Of a stretch of DNA of 16,321 nt, positions 1 through 10,895 are shown in pieces. The position numbers and the translations under genes were made by a program. The DNA lies in NCBI RefSeq assembly GCF_000013185.1, contig NC_007984.1, positions 379,274-395,594 on the forward strand, read 5' to 3'. Numbering within the stretch: the first letter of the stretch is position 1; each line of letters opens with the position of its first letter. The DNA is from Baumannia cicadellinicola str. Hc (Homalodisca coagulata) (GTDB lineage: Bacteria; Pseudomonadota; Gammaproteobacteria; Enterobacterales; Enterobacteriaceae). The notes beneath the pieces were generated by a model. It saw only the letters and a list, made by a program, of their open reading frames with translations, did no database searches and was not told the DNA's origin.

Positions 1-109
1 CCATAGCTATTAAAGCTATATAACGCGGTATTTTAGTGTTAAAATTCTCGCTTTGCCAGCACAGTAAACCGCCTGTAAAAGGAATCAAAATTAGCCAAGG
101 TAGTAACAT
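1..109 (-). CDS. nuoM: NADH-quinone oxidoreductase subunit M, N-terminal fragment (cut by window edge)
   Basis: NuoM is one of the three antiporter-like proton-pumping subunits in the membrane arm of complex I. Only the first 36 codons are present; the gene runs off the left edge. The peptide starts MLLPWLILIPFTGG and continues with LLCWQSENF and IPRYIALIAMG, matching the E. coli NuoM start almost residue for residue, so the identification is firm despite the short length. It covers the first membrane helix and the following loop. An AGGAAAG ribosome-binding sequence lies at 119-125 on the minus strand, nine bases before the ATG. A 49-base gap separates it from the nuoL stop, and it continues the nuo operon order L-M. 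Confidence 0.95.
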   Translation of the reverse strand, partial: MLLPWLILIPFTGGLLCWQSENFNTKIPRYIALIAM

Positions 110-158
110 CTAGTTTTGCTTTCCTAATGTGAAAAAGTCTGTGATTGATCTATTAGTA

Positions 159-2024
159 TTAAATAAATAGTGAACTAAAGACGAGTATTATCATAACTAT
201 TAACGCTCCTAAACACATTGATATCACATACCAGCGTAATTTACTGTTGAAGCTTAACTTTAATCTTAGTACTAACCATCTATTTAGTACTGCTGGAATA
301 TTCATTAGAGCATCAATTGGATCAAAAGCAAGAATTTTAGCTATAGCTAAATAAGGCTTAACAAATATCTGTTCATATAGCCAGTCAAAACCCCAAGCAT
401 GAAATAACAACAAAAAAATAACACGTCCTAACTTATTCTGTGATAATAAGTTAACTACTCTATGTTTACCTAACCATAATATCGCAGCAAGAACAATACC
501 AATAATTGTTATAGTACTAGAAACTATATCTAAATCTAGTAGATACTGCGCGTTATAACTTAAATTGCTTATAGGTAATACTTTTGTTAATGGTGGTACA
601 ATCAAAGTACTAATAAAAGTAGATAATATAAGTAATGTTACTAAAGATACATAATAACTTATACTAGTCTTACGTAAGTAAGAAGCTTTAATGTTTTTTT
701 CACCATAACATAAAACAAAAAACATACGGAAGGTATACATAGAAGTTAAAAATTCTCCTAATAAACCTACCAACATTAGTCTACTATTACCATGAGATAA
801 TGCACCACATAATATCTTCTCTTTAGAAAAAAAACCAGCGGTTACTAAAGGCATTGCCGATAACGCTAAACAACCTACGAGTAAGCTAATATAAATAAAC
901 GGAAGTGATTGACGTAAACCGCCTATTTTAAAAATATTTTGCTCCCTATGGTAATTTAGTATTACTATACCAGAACATAAAAATAACAGTGCTTTAAAAA
1001 AAGCATGAGTCATAAGGTGGATAATGGCTCCATCCCAGACTTGTGTACCTAGAGCAAGAAACATATAACCTATTTGACTCATGGTAGAATAGGCTAAAAT
1101 TTTTTTTAGATCTGTCTGTACAAGAGCCGATAAACATGCCATGACTAGTGTCATAGCACCAACTAAACCTACTAGATTGAGTATATCAGGTGTTAATAAA
1201 AATAAACTATGGGTTCGTGCTATTAGGTAAACACCTGCAGTAACCATGGTTGCTGCATGAATTAGAGCTGATACCGGTGTTGGACCAACCATAGCATCTG
1301 CTAACCAAGTTTGTAGTGGTAACTGTGCTGATTTTGCTGCTGCTCCGCCTAAAATAAGGAGAGTAGCCCAAGTAATAACTTGGGAGTTATTAGCAATTGT
1401 TGGTTTTTCGGCCAAAAATATAAGGTCATGGATATTCAATGTGCCAAAATGGGCATAAAGTAAAAAAAGTGCCAAAGCTAGTAATACATCACCAATACGA
1501 GTAATAATAAAAGCTTTAATTGCTGCGTTATTATTTTGCTTGTTAGTATGATAGAAACCTATTAGGAGATAGCTACATAATCCTACTCCTTCCCATCCAA
1601 AGTACATAAGTAGTAAATTGTCTGCTAGTACTAAAAGTACCATATTCGCAATAAATAAGTTAGTATAAGCAAAAAAACGTGAATAACCTTCTTCACCTTC
1701 CATATACCAAGAAGCGTATAGATGTATTAAAAATCCTACTCCTGTAATGATTGATAGCATAGTGAGGGATAGTCCATCTATACTTAAGGCGAATACAACA
1801 CGGAAAGCATCTACCGATATCCATGTCCAGAGGTACTGATAAAATATAACTGTATTTGCATAATAATGATTTAATATTAAAAACCTAGCAGTTAAAATGG
1901 CTGCTAAACCTACGCTACCTACGCCAATAATCGTATTAACGTTATTTGACCAACGTCCCTGAGAAAAAGCAAGGAGCAAAAACCCTAGTAAGGGTAATAA
2001 AATGATGAAACTAATTAAGTTCAT
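159..2024 (-). CDS. nuoL: NADH-quinone oxidoreductase subunit L (antiporter-like proton channel)
   Basis: NuoL is the distal proton-pumping subunit of complex I in the inner membrane, with a long lateral helix that spans the membrane arm. The 621-residue product is slightly longer than E. coli NuoL (613) and is colinear with it, including [13 protein letters not shown] and [19 protein letters not shown] segments. The conserved channel residues are present: Glu145 in [10 protein letters not shown], Lys231 in [11 protein letters not shown] and Lys401 in [10 protein letters not shown]. The last motif is SKDEIL in E. coli, so two neighbouring residues differ (see findings). Its ATG overlaps the nuoK stop as ATGA, suggesting translational coupling. 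The C-terminal half, from about residue 410, is the most divergent part but keeps the [16 protein letters not shown] segment and a final membrane anchor. Runs of T, including an 8-base run at 827-834, are in frame. Confidence 0.97.
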   Translation of the reverse strand: MNLISFIILLPLLGFLLLAFSQGRWSNNVNTIIGVGSVGLAAILTARFLILNHYYANTVIFYQYLWTWISVDAFRVVFALSIDGLSLTMLSIITGVGFLIHLYASWYMEGEEGYSRFFAYTNLFIANMVLLVLADNLLLMYFGWEGVGLCSYLLIGFYHTNKQNNNAAIKAFIITRIGDVLLALALFLLYAHFGTLNIHDLIFLAEKPTIANNSQVITWATLLILGGAAAKSAQLPLQTWLADAMVGPTPVSALIHAATMVTAGVYLIARTHSLFLLTPDILNLVGLVGAMTLVMACLSALVQTDLKKILAYSTMSQIGYMFLALGTQVWDGAIIHLMTHAFFKALLFLCSGIVILNYHREQNIFKIGGLRQSLPFIYISLLVGCLALSAMPLVTAGFFSKEKILCGALSHGNSRLMLVGLLGEFLTSMYTFRMFFVLCYGEKNIKASYLRKTSISYYVSLVTLLILSTFISTLIVPPLTKVLPISNLSYNAQYLLDLDIVSSTITIIGIVLAAILWLGKHRVVNLLSQNKLGRVIFLLLFHAWGFDWLYEQIFVKPYLAIAKILAFDPIDALMNIPAVLNRWLVLRLKLSFNSKLRWYVISMCLGALIVMIILVFSSLFI

Positions 2025-2323
2025 CTATGCATCTCACTAATTAGATCAATATCTAATGTTTGGTAGTAGCGGTATAAATGTAGTAGTAATGCTAAACCTA
2101 TACTAGCTTCAGTAGCTGCTATAGTTACTGTAAGGATATACATAACCTGTCCGTCAGCTTGACCCCAATACTGACCAACAATAACGAAAGCTAAAGCAGC
2201 TGCATTAATCATTATTTCTAACCCTAAGAGCAAAAATAATAAGTTACGCCGTATCATGATACCAGTTAGGCCTAACATAAATAAAATTGCGGCCAAGCTT
2301 AAACTATATGATAATGATATCAT
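2021..2323 (-). CDS. nuoK: NADH-quinone oxidoreductase subunit K
   Basis: NuoK is a small three-helix membrane subunit (homologue of mitochondrial ND4L and MrpC) that carries part of the proton path in complex I. The product is 100 residues, exactly the E. coli length. Both buried glutamates known to matter for coupling are in place: Glu36 in [15 protein letters not shown] and Glu72 in [12 protein letters not shown]. The motif [13 protein letters not shown] is typical of the family. The stop overlaps the nuoL start by four bases. Upstream, an AGGAT sequence lies about ten bases before the ATG, in the 47-base gap after nuoJ. Confidence 0.97.
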   Translation of the reverse strand: MISLSYSLSLAAILFMLGLTGIMIRRNLLFLLLGLEIMINAAALAFVIVGQYWGQADGQVMYILTVTIAATEASIGLALLLHLYRYYQTLDIDLISEMHR

Positions 2324-2370
2324 ATTTAACCATCCTAGATGATTTGAGGCTGTTAAAAAGAATCATTTTA

Positions 2371-2874
2371 TTATCTTCTTTGTGCTGCATCATACCCAAG
2401 ATGAAATGCTACTACCAAACCAGCTAGTAGTAGCATTGACGCTAAATCAACAGCTAATATATAAGGTCCAAATAATAATACTCCTACAGTTTTAGTGTCT
2501 ATCAGCTGGTTATTAATACTATCATTACTTGTAGACCAAAAAATATACAATAAGATAGCTAGTAGTAATATTAAAGGTAGTATAAAATATATAATGGATA
2601 TTATCGGTTGTCGTAGTATATTTATCTGCTCACTACAATGAATATTAATCATCATAACCACAAATATAAATAGCACCACAACAGCACCAGCGTAGACTAT
2701 TATTTCTAGAGCTCCAGCAAAATAAGCACCAATTACAAAAAAAACACCAGCAATAGCTAGTATTGTAATTATTAGATACAATAATGCATGCATTGGTTTA
2801 TTATGAGTAATTACACGTAAAGCAGAGAATATGGCTACTAGGCCAAAAAAGTATAATGCTAGTTCCATATTCAT
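2371..2874 (-). CDS. nuoJ: NADH-quinone oxidoreductase subunit J
   Basis: NuoJ is the five-helix membrane subunit (ND6-like) next to NuoH and NuoK in the membrane arm of complex I. The family core is intact: ITHNKPMHALLYLI, then GAYFAGALEIIVYAGAVVVLFIFVVM around residues 49-74, and LLFGPYILAVDLASMLLLAGLVVAFHLG near the end. At 167 residues it is shorter than E. coli NuoJ (184); the loss is the charged C-terminal tail, which is variable in the family. An AGGAG ribosome-binding site lies at 2879-2883, four bases before the chosen ATG and ten before a second ATG at 2868. The second start aligns exactly with E. coli NuoJ (MEFAF...), so either could be used. The gap to nuoI is 17 bases. Confidence 0.95.
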   Translation of the reverse strand: MNMELALYFFGLVAIFSALRVITHNKPMHALLYLIITILAIAGVFFVIGAYFAGALEIIVYAGAVVVLFIFVVMMINIHCSEQINILRQPIISIIYFILPLILLLAILLYIFWSTSNDSINNQLIDTKTVGVLLFGPYILAVDLASMLLLAGLVVAFHLGYDAAQRR

Positions 2875-2891
2875 GTCACTCCTAAGTGAAT

Positions 2892-3434
2892 TTAGGGTAA
2901 AAGATCTTTAACATTAATTGGTCGAGTTTCGTTCTCTGCATGTCCTTTTAGCTTATCATTACAGGCTATCCCAGCCATGCGATAGAAATTATATTCCGGA
3001 TATTTACCTGGGCCTCTAATTAAGAGATCTTCTTTTTCATATACAAGGTCTTGTCGTTTAAATTCAGCCATTTCAAAATCTGGGGTAAGTTGAATAGCAG
3101 TAGTAGGACAAGCTTCCTCACATAAACCACAAAATATACATCGGGAAAAGTTAATACGAAAAAATTCTGGGTACCATCGTCCTTCTTTGCTCTCTGTTTT
3201 TTGTAAAGAGATACAGTCTACGGGACAAGCAACGGCACATAGATTACAGGCTACACAGCGCTCATATCCATCTGGATCACAAGTTAAGACAATACGACCA
3301 CGAAAACGTGATGTTTGATATATAGGTATATCAGGATACATTTGGGTTTCACGTTTATTAAACGCTTGCATACCTATCATCCAGATACTACGCAATATAG
3401 TATAACAACCCGTGACTAATTGTTTTAATGTCAT
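2892..3434 (-). CDS. nuoI: NADH-quinone oxidoreductase subunit I (two [4Fe-4S] ferredoxin-like subunit)
   Basis: NuoI carries clusters N6a and N6b, which pass electrons from NuoG to NuoB near the quinone site. The 180-residue product equals the E. coli length and aligns end to end, from MTLKQL to the final KDLLP. Both ferredoxin motifs are complete: [12 protein letters not shown] gives Cys60, 63, 66 and 70, and [12 protein letters not shown] gives Cys99, 102, 105 and 109. The N-terminal 30 residues form the membrane-associated helix. There is a 23-base gap after the nuoH stop. Extra non-ligand cysteines occur at positions 10 and 52 compared with E. coli. Confidence 0.97.
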   Translation of the reverse strand: MTLKQLVTGCYTILRSIWMIGMQAFNKRETQMYPDIPIYQTSRFRGRIVLTCDPDGYERCVACNLCAVACPVDCISLQKTESKEGRWYPEFFRINFSRCIFCGLCEEACPTTAIQLTPDFEMAEFKRQDLVYEKEDLLIRGPGKYPEYNFYRMAGIACNDKLKGHAENETRPINVKDLLP

Positions 3435-3457
3435 GATTAATTAAATCCATACTATAT

Positions 3458-4435
3458 TTAGGTGTTATATAGAATTACTATTGCAGTAACTAATAAGTTC
3501 ATTAACGTTAGTGGCAAACAAATTGTCCAACCAAGAATCATTACTTGATCATAACGCGGACGTGGTAAAGCCGCACGTATTAATATGAAGATAATAATAA
3601 AGACAGTCGTTTTAATTATAAACCAAATGTAAGGTGGTAACCATGGTCCTTGCCATCCACCAAAAAATAGTGTAATAGTTAACGCCGAGATAGTAACAAG
3701 ACTAATGTACTCACCTATAAAAAATAGCCCGAATTTCATTCCAGAATATTCTATATGATAACCGTCGGCAAGTTCCTGCTCTGATTCTGGTTGATCAAAC
3801 GGATGACGGTGACAAATTGCTAAACCAGCTAAATAAAAGGTTATAAAACCAAAGAACTGTGGTACTATATTCCATATATGTGTTTGATCTGCTACGATAG
3901 TACTTATATTAAACGAACCCGCCTGTGCAACAACTCCCATGATAGATAAACCAAGAAAAACTTCGTAGCTCAAAGTTTGAGCCGCTGCACGCATTGCTCC
4001 TAATAAGGAGTATTTATTATTGCTCGACCATCCTCCTAAAAGGATGGCATATACTGATATGCCGGCCATCATTAAGAAAAAAAGTATGCCAATATTTAGC
4101 TCAATTACAACCCAATTAGGACTAATTGGCATAATAGCAAAAACTAGTAATAGCGAGGTAAAAGCAATTATTGGTGCTAAGGTAAAAATAATTCTGTCTG
4201 CAAAAGGTGGGATCCAGTCTTCTTTAAACAGAATTTTAATTGTATCTGCTAATAACTGTAGTGATCCACCCCATCCAACTCTGTTTGGTCCATAACGATG
4301 CTGAAACAAACCGAGTAAACGTCGTTCAAAAAAACTCATATAAGCACCTATAGTAACTACTGATAGTAAAGTTACTATAGCCTTGACTATCGCTAGGAGG
4401 TATTCATACCTAAGATGAAGCATAAAATAACTCAT
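3458..4435 (-). CDS. nuoH: NADH-quinone oxidoreductase subunit H
   Basis: NuoH (ND1 homologue) is the membrane subunit that joins the peripheral arm to the membrane arm and forms much of the ubiquinone chamber of complex I. The product is 325 residues, the same as in E. coli. Conserved blocks are present: [28 protein letters not shown] (residues 37-64), the [28 protein letters not shown] stretch around 137-164, and the charged loop [26 protein letters not shown] (about 211-236). These include the buried glutamates linked to quinone-coupled proton movement. About eight membrane helices are evident. The ATG overlaps the nuoG stop by four bases (ATGA at 4432-4435), so translation is probably coupled. 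Confidence 0.97.
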   Translation of the reverse strand: MSYFMLHLRYEYLLAIVKAIVTLLSVVTIGAYMSFFERRLLGLFQHRYGPNRVGWGGSLQLLADTIKILFKEDWIPPFADRIIFTLAPIIAFTSLLLVFAIMPISPNWVVIELNIGILFFLMMAGISVYAILLGGWSSNNKYSLLGAMRAAAQTLSYEVFLGLSIMGVVAQAGSFNISTIVADQTHIWNIVPQFFGFITFYLAGLAICHRHPFDQPESEQELADGYHIEYSGMKFGLFFIGEYISLVTISALTITLFFGGWQGPWLPPYIWFIIKTTVFIIIFILIRAALPRPRYDQVMILGWTICLPLTLMNLLVTAIVILYNT

Positions 4436-7161
4436 ACATTAATCTCTCGTAGATTTTGAACACTTAATCCCGCTAATATCGGAGGAATACCAGGAAAACC
4501 AAGAGGTAAACCTAACTGACCACTGTTTAAGTTATCACTGAATCGTATGGGTAGACACCACTCTTGACTACCATAACTAAAAGTTAGTTGTGATCTATGA
4601 TTTAGACCTAGTCTAATCGCATCTATTCGGTTAATTACTACGTAAGGTGTTGGCATGTATTGTTGTATTATTGGCGATAGTTGCGAAGTTTCATCACTGC
4701 CAAACAGATGCCAATAAGGTGCAATGCGCCAAGTTTCATTTAGTTTGGGTATAAAAGCAGGTGGAATGATTTTAAACCAGTCTAATTGATCATCACTCAT
4801 TTCTAGCAACCTTACTCCGGGATCGCCATAACGCAAATGACCACCAATCTCGTCTTGGAATTTATTCCAAGATTGTGGTGAGTTCCAGCCGGGAGCCCAA
4901 CTAAATGCGATTTGCTGACGTGGTGCAAATGGATCGTTATTACCTTCCATAGAAAAAGTAAACATTGTCTCATGATCTTGTGCGATTTGTGGTTCATGTA
5001 CGTTCAGATGTGTAATCATTGCAGTACGACCACTATAGCGATGTGGTTCACGAGCTAATTTTTGACCATGAATACGAAAATTAGCATCCGGAGCAATATC
5101 CTTAATTTTAGCTAATTGTGGTATAGTTTTTACTATATGATTAATGATATGGTCGAGTTTTGTCCATTTTTCGGAGCGACTAAGATAAGTTATATGTATT
5201 AAATGTAACCATCGCCAGCTTGCTAAAAGCAATGCTTTAGGATTATAGTAAGCAGGATCATATACCTGAAAAAAGCGTTGTGCTCGTCCTTCTTGGTTAA
5301 TAACTGTACCATTACTTTCTACAAAAGAAGCAGCAGAGAAGATTAAATTTGCTTTATTCAGTAAAGCAGTACGCTGATGATCAATAACTATTAAATTCTT
5401 TACCTTTGTTAAGGCTTGGTCAATACGCGGAGCTAGTGCATGTCGATAAAGATCATTTTCTAGGACAATAACACTATCAACAGTACCTTGCTCAATTTCA
5501 ATTAAAGCATGATTTAGGTTACCACCGCCCATTATAGCCATGCCCATACTATTAACACTAGAAGCAATAAAGCTAATACCCACTTTGTTACCGCGGTTTT
5601 TAAGTGCACGAGCAATATTAGCAGCTGCCGCAATGATAGCCTCACTACCAGCGTGACTACCTGAAATAATTAATGGTTTATTTGCTTCAAGTAGAGCTTC
5701 TACTATTAATGTAATCTTACTTTGTAGTGCTGGATCTAAATTATTGACTGCTGGAGCATTTTTATCCAAAGCGTGAGCAATAGCAAAACCTAACCTTGCT
5801 TGATCATCTACAGGAGCATGATAACTCCAAGTTGCGATATCATCTAATTTAGTCGAATCAACATTTGTAATAAAAAGTAAGCTTTTTGCCTGTTGTCCAA
5901 CATTTTTTATTGCGGCAACTTGCCAGTCGAATATTTTTTTCGATGCAGCCATTGCACGTGCTGGGTTTTTAACTGCCTGACGAACTGCTAGTGCTATACG
6001 AGCACCAGTCTGTGTAATATCTTCACCTAGAACTAATACAGCATCATAGCTTTCTATTTCTCTTAGAGAAGGAGTATAAATTCCACTGTTACGTAAGACT
6101 TTAAGCATTAATAATAGTTGATTTTGTTCATTGTCTGAAATACCTATATAAAAATTATTTTTTCCTACTAGTTCACGTAAAGCAAAATTGCTTTCAATAC
6201 TTGCACGTGCTGATCCAATACCTATGATTTTATTTGCTTCACGTAATAAATTTGCCGCAGATATCAATGCTTGTTCAGTATTAAGAGTAATCCAATCATT
6301 ACCACGTCGCAGCAATGGCTGACGTGGGCGATTTTTTAAGTTAACATAACCATAACCAAAACGGCCAATATCACACAAGAAGTAGTGGTTAACGTTACCG
6401 TTATAACGATTATCAATGCGGCGTAACTCTCCGTATCTTTCACCTGGGCTAATATTACAACCAATACTACACTGTTGGCAGATACTCGGTGCGAACTGCA
6501 TATCCCATTTACGATTATATCGTTTCGAGTGAGTTTTATCAGTAAAAACGCCAGTAGGACAAATTTCTACTAGATTACCAGCAAACTCACTCTCTAGTAC
6601 CCCAGATTGCAAACGTCCAAAGTAAACATTATCATGAGTCCCGTAAACTCCGAAATCCGTTCCATTAGCATAATCTTTATAAAAACGTACACAGCGGTAA
6701 CACGTTATACAGCGGTTCATTTCATGTGAAATGAATGGACCTAGATATTGATTATTATGAGTACGCTTAGTAAATCTATAACGGCGTACACAATGGCCTG
6801 TCATTACTGTCATGTCCTGTAGATGACAGTTTCCACCTTCTTCGCACACTGGACAGTCATGCGGGTGATTAATCATCAGTAATTCAATTATACGTTGACG
6901 AAATTGTTTAGCTTCATTTTCGTTAATAGAAATAACTGTTCCAGCTAATACTGGTGTCATGCAAGACATAACTAATTTACCTTCAATATCCTCGATGTTT
7001 TGATATTGCTTAATAGCACAAAGACGACAAGCACCAGCACTGCCTAGTGCTGGATGCCAACAAAAATAAGGAACATCTAGACCGAGGGAAAGACAGGCTT
7101 CTAGTAGATTTTTTGATTCATGAACATCATACTTTTTGCCGTCTATACTAATGGTAACCAT
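4432..7161 (-). CDS. nuoG: NADH-quinone oxidoreductase subunit G (iron-sulfur, molybdopterin-oxidoreductase-like)
   Basis: NuoG is the largest peripheral subunit of complex I and carries four iron-sulfur clusters on the electron path from NuoF to NuoI. From the ATG at 7161 it is 909 residues, matching E. coli (908). All cluster ligands are visible: N1b Cys34, 45, 48, 67; N5 His99, Cys103, 106, 112; N4 Cys151, 154, 157, 201; and N7 Cys228, 231, 235, 263. The rest is the molybdopterin-oxidoreductase-like fold without an obvious cofactor role. I chose 7161 because [13 protein letters not shown] aligns with E. coli MATIHVDGKEYEV and a GAG lies about ten bases upstream; an ATG at 7170 is also possible (three more residues), and an in-frame TTG at 7176 is less likely. 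The last 200 residues are the least conserved. Confidence 0.96.
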   Translation of the reverse strand: MVTISIDGKKYDVHESKNLLEACLSLGLDVPYFCWHPALGSAGACRLCAIKQYQNIEDIEGKLVMSCMTPVLAGTVISINENEAKQFRQRIIELLMINHPHDCPVCEEGGNCHLQDMTVMTGHCVRRYRFTKRTHNNQYLGPFISHEMNRCITCYRCVRFYKDYANGTDFGVYGTHDNVYFGRLQSGVLESEFAGNLVEICPTGVFTDKTHSKRYNRKWDMQFAPSICQQCSIGCNISPGERYGELRRIDNRYNGNVNHYFLCDIGRFGYGYVNLKNRPRQPLLRRGNDWITLNTEQALISAANLLREANKIIGIGSARASIESNFALRELVGKNNFYIGISDNEQNQLLLMLKVLRNSGIYTPSLREIESYDAVLVLGEDITQTGARIALAVRQAVKNPARAMAASKKIFDWQVAAIKNVGQQAKSLLFITNVDSTKLDDIATWSYHAPVDDQARLGFAIAHALDKNAPAVNNLDPALQSKITLIVEALLEANKPLIISGSHAGSEAIIAAAANIARALKNRGNKVGISFIASSVNSMGMAIMGGGNLNHALIEIEQGTVDSVIVLENDLYRHALAPRIDQALTKVKNLIVIDHQRTALLNKANLIFSAASFVESNGTVINQEGRAQRFFQVYDPAYYNPKALLLASWRWLHLIHITYLSRSEKWTKLDHIINHIVKTIPQLAKIKDIAPDANFRIHGQKLAREPHRYSGRTAMITHLNVHEPQIAQDHETMFTFSMEGNNDPFAPRQQIAFSWAPGWNSPQSWNKFQDEIGGHLRYGDPGVRLLEMSDDQLDWFKIIPPAFIPKLNETWRIAPYWHLFGSDETSQLSPIIQQYMPTPYVVINRIDAIRLGLNHRSQLTFSYGSQEWCLPIRFSDNLNSGQLGLPLGFPGIPPILAGLSVQNLREINV

Positions 7162-7179
7162 AGTCAGCATACTCAAGTT

Positions 7180-7202
7180 ATGCCCGTAATTGTGATGGGC
7201 AT
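7180..7202 (-). repeat. Short GC-rich hairpin between nuoF and nuoG
   Basis: ATGCCC (7180-7185) and GGGCAT (7197-7202) pair perfectly around an 11-base loop in the 81-base gap before nuoG. The stem is notably GC-rich for this region and ends 18 bases before the nuoG ATG at 7161. It may protect the message or affect nuoG initiation; there is no T-run, so it is not a terminator. Confidence 0.45.
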
Positions 7203-7242
7203 TCGTTAATCAAACAATATGAAAGAGCAAATCAGTACTAAT

Positions 7243-8577
7243 TTAAATATTCAAAGAATTATTTTGTATTCCTTTAATCTTACGCACATTACTTAGATTT
7301 TCATCAGAAATACCAGCTTCAAATTCGCCGCGAAAATATTTCAAAGCACTTTTTAGTGGTTCTATTGCCCCTGGAGCATGAGCACAGAAAGTTTTACCTG
7401 GAGCAAGTAACGTACATAATTGTTCAAGAATATTGATATCTTCAGGCTGTCCTTGTTTATCCTCTAGTGCACGTAATAACTTTACACTCCATGGCAAACC
7501 ATCTCGGCATGGTGTACACCAACCACAGGATTCGCGAGCAAAAAATTCCTCAATATTACGTGTTAATGATACCATATTGATTTTATCATCTACAGCAATA
7601 GCTAATGCTGTCCCTAGACGGCTACCTGCTTGAATTAGATGTTCAAAATCCATTGGAATATCTAGGTAATCTGGCGTTAAAAATCCTGTACTTGCTCCAC
7701 CTGGCTGCCAAGCTTTGAGCGTCATACCATCAGCAATACCACCAGCATAATCCTCTAATATTTCGCGAGCTGTGATCCCAAATGGTAGCTCCCATAAGCC
7801 TGGTTTTTTTACCCTTCCAGAAAAACCCATTAGCTTAGTACCGGTATCATTACTCATACCTTTATTTATACTTTTATACCATTTTAGGCCGTACTCTAAT
7901 ATTGCGGGAACATTACATAATGTTTCTACATTATTAACACACGTTGGTTTTCCCCACACTCCAATAGTAGCGGGAAAAGGCGGTTTCGAACGTGGAATAG
8001 CACGACGTCCCTCAAGCGAATTTAGTAGTGCCGTTTCTTCTCCACAGATATAACGTCCAGCACCTGTGTGTAAGAATAATTCTAAGTCAAACTCACTGCC
8101 TAAAATATTTTTCCCGAGTAATCCCGCTTTATTTGCTTCTATGATAGCGCGTTGTAGATTTGCTGCAGCATTTACATATTCACCACGTAAGAAAATATAA
8201 CTACGATTAGCTCGAATGGCAAAAGCTGCTATAAGTATTCCTTCTATAAGTAAATGAGGTAGTTGTTCCATTAAAAGACGGTCTTTATAAGTACCAGGTT
8301 CCATCTCGTCAGCATTACATAATAGGTAGCGGATATTCTCCGAAGCATTTACAGAAATTAAACTCCATTTTATACCAGTATAAAAACCCGCCCCTCCGCG
8401 TCCTTTTAAGCCAGAATTTTTGATTAACGAAATAATTTCGTCTGGGGTCTGTTTAAGGGCCTTATGTGCGCCAACATAACCATTTTTGCTCTTATATTCA
8501 TCGAGCCAGACTGGCTGATGGTCATCACGTAGACGCCAAGTTAAAGGACTAATTTCCGGTTGTCTAATAATTTTCAT
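7243..8577 (-). CDS. nuoF: NADH-quinone oxidoreductase subunit F (NADH- and FMN-binding)
   Basis: NuoF binds NADH and FMN and starts electron flow in complex I; its N3 cluster passes electrons onward. From the ATG at 8577 the product is 444 residues (E. coli 445). It has the glycine-rich nucleotide site KGRGGAGF (59-66), [13 protein letters not shown] (88-100), the [27 protein letters not shown] block (177-203), and the N3 ligands Cys351, 354, 357 ([12 protein letters not shown]) and Cys398 (TFCAHAPGA). The start is fixed by homology ([19 protein letters not shown]) and by an exact ATGA overlap with the nuoE stop at 8574-8577. The reading frame extends to a TTG at 8601, but that would add eight residues absent from E. 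coli NuoF. Confidence 0.97.
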   Translation of the reverse strand: MKIIRQPEISPLTWRLRDDHQPVWLDEYKSKNGYVGAHKALKQTPDEIISLIKNSGLKGRGGAGFYTGIKWSLISVNASENIRYLLCNADEMEPGTYKDRLLMEQLPHLLIEGILIAAFAIRANRSYIFLRGEYVNAAANLQRAIIEANKAGLLGKNILGSEFDLELFLHTGAGRYICGEETALLNSLEGRRAIPRSKPPFPATIGVWGKPTCVNNVETLCNVPAILEYGLKWYKSINKGMSNDTGTKLMGFSGRVKKPGLWELPFGITAREILEDYAGGIADGMTLKAWQPGGASTGFLTPDYLDIPMDFEHLIQAGSRLGTALAIAVDDKINMVSLTRNIEEFFARESCGWCTPCRDGLPWSVKLLRALEDKQGQPEDINILEQLCTLLAPGKTFCAHAPGAIEPLKSALKYFRGEFEAGISDENLSNVRKIKGIQNNSLNI

Positions 8578-9077
8578 AGATATAGCTCCAATAACTGACA
8601 AATATTTTCAGCTGTAAGATGAACATAAGTATCATCATTAATCATCATGGTAGGTCCTTTATCGCAATTACCTAAACAGCATGTTGGTAATAAAGTAAAA
8701 CGACCATCTGGAGTAGTCTTACCTGGTTTTATATTTAGACAATTTTCTAATTTTGTTTGTATAGTTTGATAACCTGTGATATAGCACACGACACTATTAC
8801 AGTAGCGTATAACATGTCTACCTACTGGTTGACGAAAAATATTACTGTAAAAAGTTGCAACTTCTTCTACATCACTACCTGAAATACCTAAAGTATTAGC
8901 AATTGCTTGAATAGCACTATCAGGTACCCATCCGTATTGCTTCTGTACCATTTTTAGTGCTTCTATAGATACCGCACGTGCATCCTCGTATTTATTTTTT
9001 TCTTGTTGAATAGCCTGGTATAACTCAGGATTTAGTTTAAAATTTGTATCATTAGTCATATTGTATGATTGAGACAT
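8574..9077 (-). CDS. nuoE: NADH-quinone oxidoreductase subunit E ([2Fe-2S] thioredoxin-like)
   Basis: NuoE is the small [2Fe-2S] subunit of the NADH-oxidising module, binding beside NuoF. The product is 167 residues (E. coli 166). The N1a ligands are present: Cys93 and Cys98 in [14 protein letters not shown], and Cys134 and Cys138 in [13 protein letters not shown]. The core [19 protein letters not shown] and [24 protein letters not shown] matches the family closely. The chosen start at 9077 gives the same N-terminal length as E. coli; a second in-frame ATG lies at 9059. It begins two bases after the nuoCD stop and overlaps nuoF by four bases. No strong ribosome-binding site is visible, so translation may depend on coupling. 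Confidence 0.97.
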   Translation of the reverse strand: MSQSYNMTNDTNFKLNPELYQAIQQEKNKYEDARAVSIEALKMVQKQYGWVPDSAIQAIANTLGISGSDVEEVATFYSNIFRQPVGRHVIRYCNSVVCYITGYQTIQTKLENCLNIKPGKTTPDGRFTLLPTCCLGNCDKGPTMMINDDTYVHLTAENICQLLELYL

Positions 9078-9079
9078 TA

Positions 9080-10867
9080 TTAACGGTCTACATCTGACAT
9101 AACAAAATCAATACTACCGAGATAGACGATTAAATCTGAAATTAGACTACCACGAATGACTGAAGGTATTTGCTGTAAATGTGGAAAACTTGGTGTCCGT
9201 ATGCGGGTTCGATAACTCATCGTGTTACCATCACTAGTTAGGTAGTAGCTATTAATGCCTTTTGTAGCTTCTATCATTTGAAATGATTCATTAGCCGGTA
9301 TAATAGGCCCCCAGGATACTTGTAAAAAGTGTGAAATAAGTGTTTCTATATGCTGTAATGTACGCTCTTTAGGTGGTGGTGTCGTTAAAGGATGATCTGC
9401 TTTAAAAGGTCCAGCTGGCATATTATGAAGGCATTGTTTAAGAATCCTGATACTCTGGCGTATTTCTTCTACTTTCAGCATCACACGGCTATAACAATCG
9501 CTAATTCCATTACCAACAGGAATTTCAAATTCAAAGTTATCATAACCTGAATATGGTCTCCATTTTCGTACATCAAAGTTAATACCAGTCGCGCGAAGCG
9601 CTGCTCCAGTAACACCCCACTCTAATGCTTCTTTAGCAGAATAAGAGGCTATACCTTCGGAACGACTACGTAGTATACTATTTTCTAGAGCTACTTTAAC
9701 ATAATGTTCTAATCTATTAGGTAACCAGTCGAGCAATTCTTTTAGTAACATGTTCCAGCCATGTGGTAAATCGTGAGCAACCCCACCAATACGAAACCAA
9801 GCAGGGTGCATGCGAGCACCGGTAATTGCTTCTACTACATTATAAATTTTTTGTCGGTCAGTAAATGCTAAAAAGATCGGCGTCATTCCGCCTACATCTT
9901 GGATGTAGGTGCTAATATATAAGAGATGACTATTGATACGGAATAGTTCAGATAACATTATTCTAATAACATTAACTCGATCTGGGACTACAATTCCAGC
10001 TAATTTTTCTACAGCTAGCACGTAAGGCATTTCATTTACGCAACCTCCAAGATATTCCACACGATCTGTATATGGAATATAGCTATGCCAAGATTGACGT
10101 TCGCTCATTTTTTCTACACCACGATGGTGGTAACCAATATCCGGGATACAATCTACTATTTCTTCACCATCTAATTGTAACACAATACGGAATGCGCCAT
10201 GAGCTGATGGATGATTTGGTCCAAAATTAAGAAACATAAAATCATCTTTGTGATTACTATGTTTTATGCCCCACTTTTCAGGTTTAAAAGTAAGAGAATC
10301 CATTTCTAGCTCTTCTTTTTCTTTTGTGAGTACAAATGGATTAAACTCAGTAGCACGTGCGGGATAATCTTTACGTAGTGGATGTCCTACCCAACTAGGT
10401 GGCATAATGATACGAGTTAGATGTGGGTGACCGTGGAATATAATTCCAAACATATCCCATGTTTCTCGTTCATACCAGTTTGCATTAGAAAAAATATTTG
10501 TCGCTGTTGGAAGAGAGATATCTCCTTCTAATAGAGGAACTTTTAATATAATATCACTATTACTTTTTATAGATAGTAGGTGATAGAAAACGGTAAAATC
10601 CACTGCTGGTAAACCTTCACGATTATTTCGTAGGCGTTCATCAACACCATGTAAATCATAGAGCATTAGGTAAGAATTTGGCTTCTTCTTCAAAAAAATA
10701 AGAAAATCTAAAATTTGCTCACGTGTTACCCAAACTACAGGAACACCAATACGTGTTGATTGAATGGTGAAAGTTTCATTACCAAAATAGTTAATTAACT
10801 CATTGATAATTGGATCATCTCTATTATTTTGCTTGTGAGAAGCAGATAGGCAAATATTTTTATTCAT
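9080..10867 (-). CDS. nuoC: NADH-quinone oxidoreductase subunit CD (natural fusion)
   Basis: This is the fused NuoC-NuoD subunit found in enterobacteria. The NuoD part forms, with NuoB, the quinone-reduction site. From the ATG at 10867 it is 595 residues, close to E. coli (596-600). The NuoC part (about 1-180) has [15 protein letters not shown] and [15 protein letters not shown]. The NuoD part (from about 208) has [37 protein letters not shown], and the C-terminal [13 protein letters not shown] and [11 protein letters not shown], with the quinone-site histidines in GPNHPSAHG. The frame stays open to a TTG at 10894, but homology and start-codon preference favour the ATG. Neither start has a good ribosome-binding sequence. 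The 108-base gap to nuoB is the longest in the operon and contains a 20-base palindrome. Confidence 0.96.
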   Translation of the reverse strand: MNKNICLSASHKQNNRDDPIINELINYFGNETFTIQSTRIGVPVVWVTREQILDFLIFLKKKPNSYLMLYDLHGVDERLRNNREGLPAVDFTVFYHLLSIKSNSDIILKVPLLEGDISLPTATNIFSNANWYERETWDMFGIIFHGHPHLTRIIMPPSWVGHPLRKDYPARATEFNPFVLTKEKEELEMDSLTFKPEKWGIKHSNHKDDFMFLNFGPNHPSAHGAFRIVLQLDGEEIVDCIPDIGYHHRGVEKMSERQSWHSYIPYTDRVEYLGGCVNEMPYVLAVEKLAGIVVPDRVNVIRIMLSELFRINSHLLYISTYIQDVGGMTPIFLAFTDRQKIYNVVEAITGARMHPAWFRIGGVAHDLPHGWNMLLKELLDWLPNRLEHYVKVALENSILRSRSEGIASYSAKEALEWGVTGAALRATGINFDVRKWRPYSGYDNFEFEIPVGNGISDCYSRVMLKVEEIRQSIRILKQCLHNMPAGPFKADHPLTTPPPKERTLQHIETLISHFLQVSWGPIIPANESFQMIEATKGINSYYLTSDGNTMSYRTRIRTPSFPHLQQIPSVIRGSLISDLIVYLGSIDFVMSDVDR

Positions 10868-10895
10868 TAATTTAATTATTATATTTAATTGCAAA

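Noticed and set aside
4020..4295. Plus-strand open frame of 91 codons inside nuoH
   Set aside because: It is antisense to a fully conserved nuoH and the peptide has no recognisable features.
4812..4997. Minus-strand 61-codon frame inside nuoG
   Set aside because: It is an alternative frame of the conserved NuoG C-terminal region.
7433..8053. Plus-strand frames of 66 and 93 codons inside nuoF
   Set aside because: Both are antisense to conserved NuoF sequence with no ribosome-binding site or family resemblance.
8578..8601. TTG start extending NuoF by eight residues
   Set aside because: The ATG at 8577 overlaps the nuoE stop exactly and aligns with the E. coli start.
10868..10894. TTG start extending NuoCD by nine residues
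   Set aside because: The added residues are low-complexity, do not match E. coli NuoCD, and the ATG at 10867 gives the usual length.
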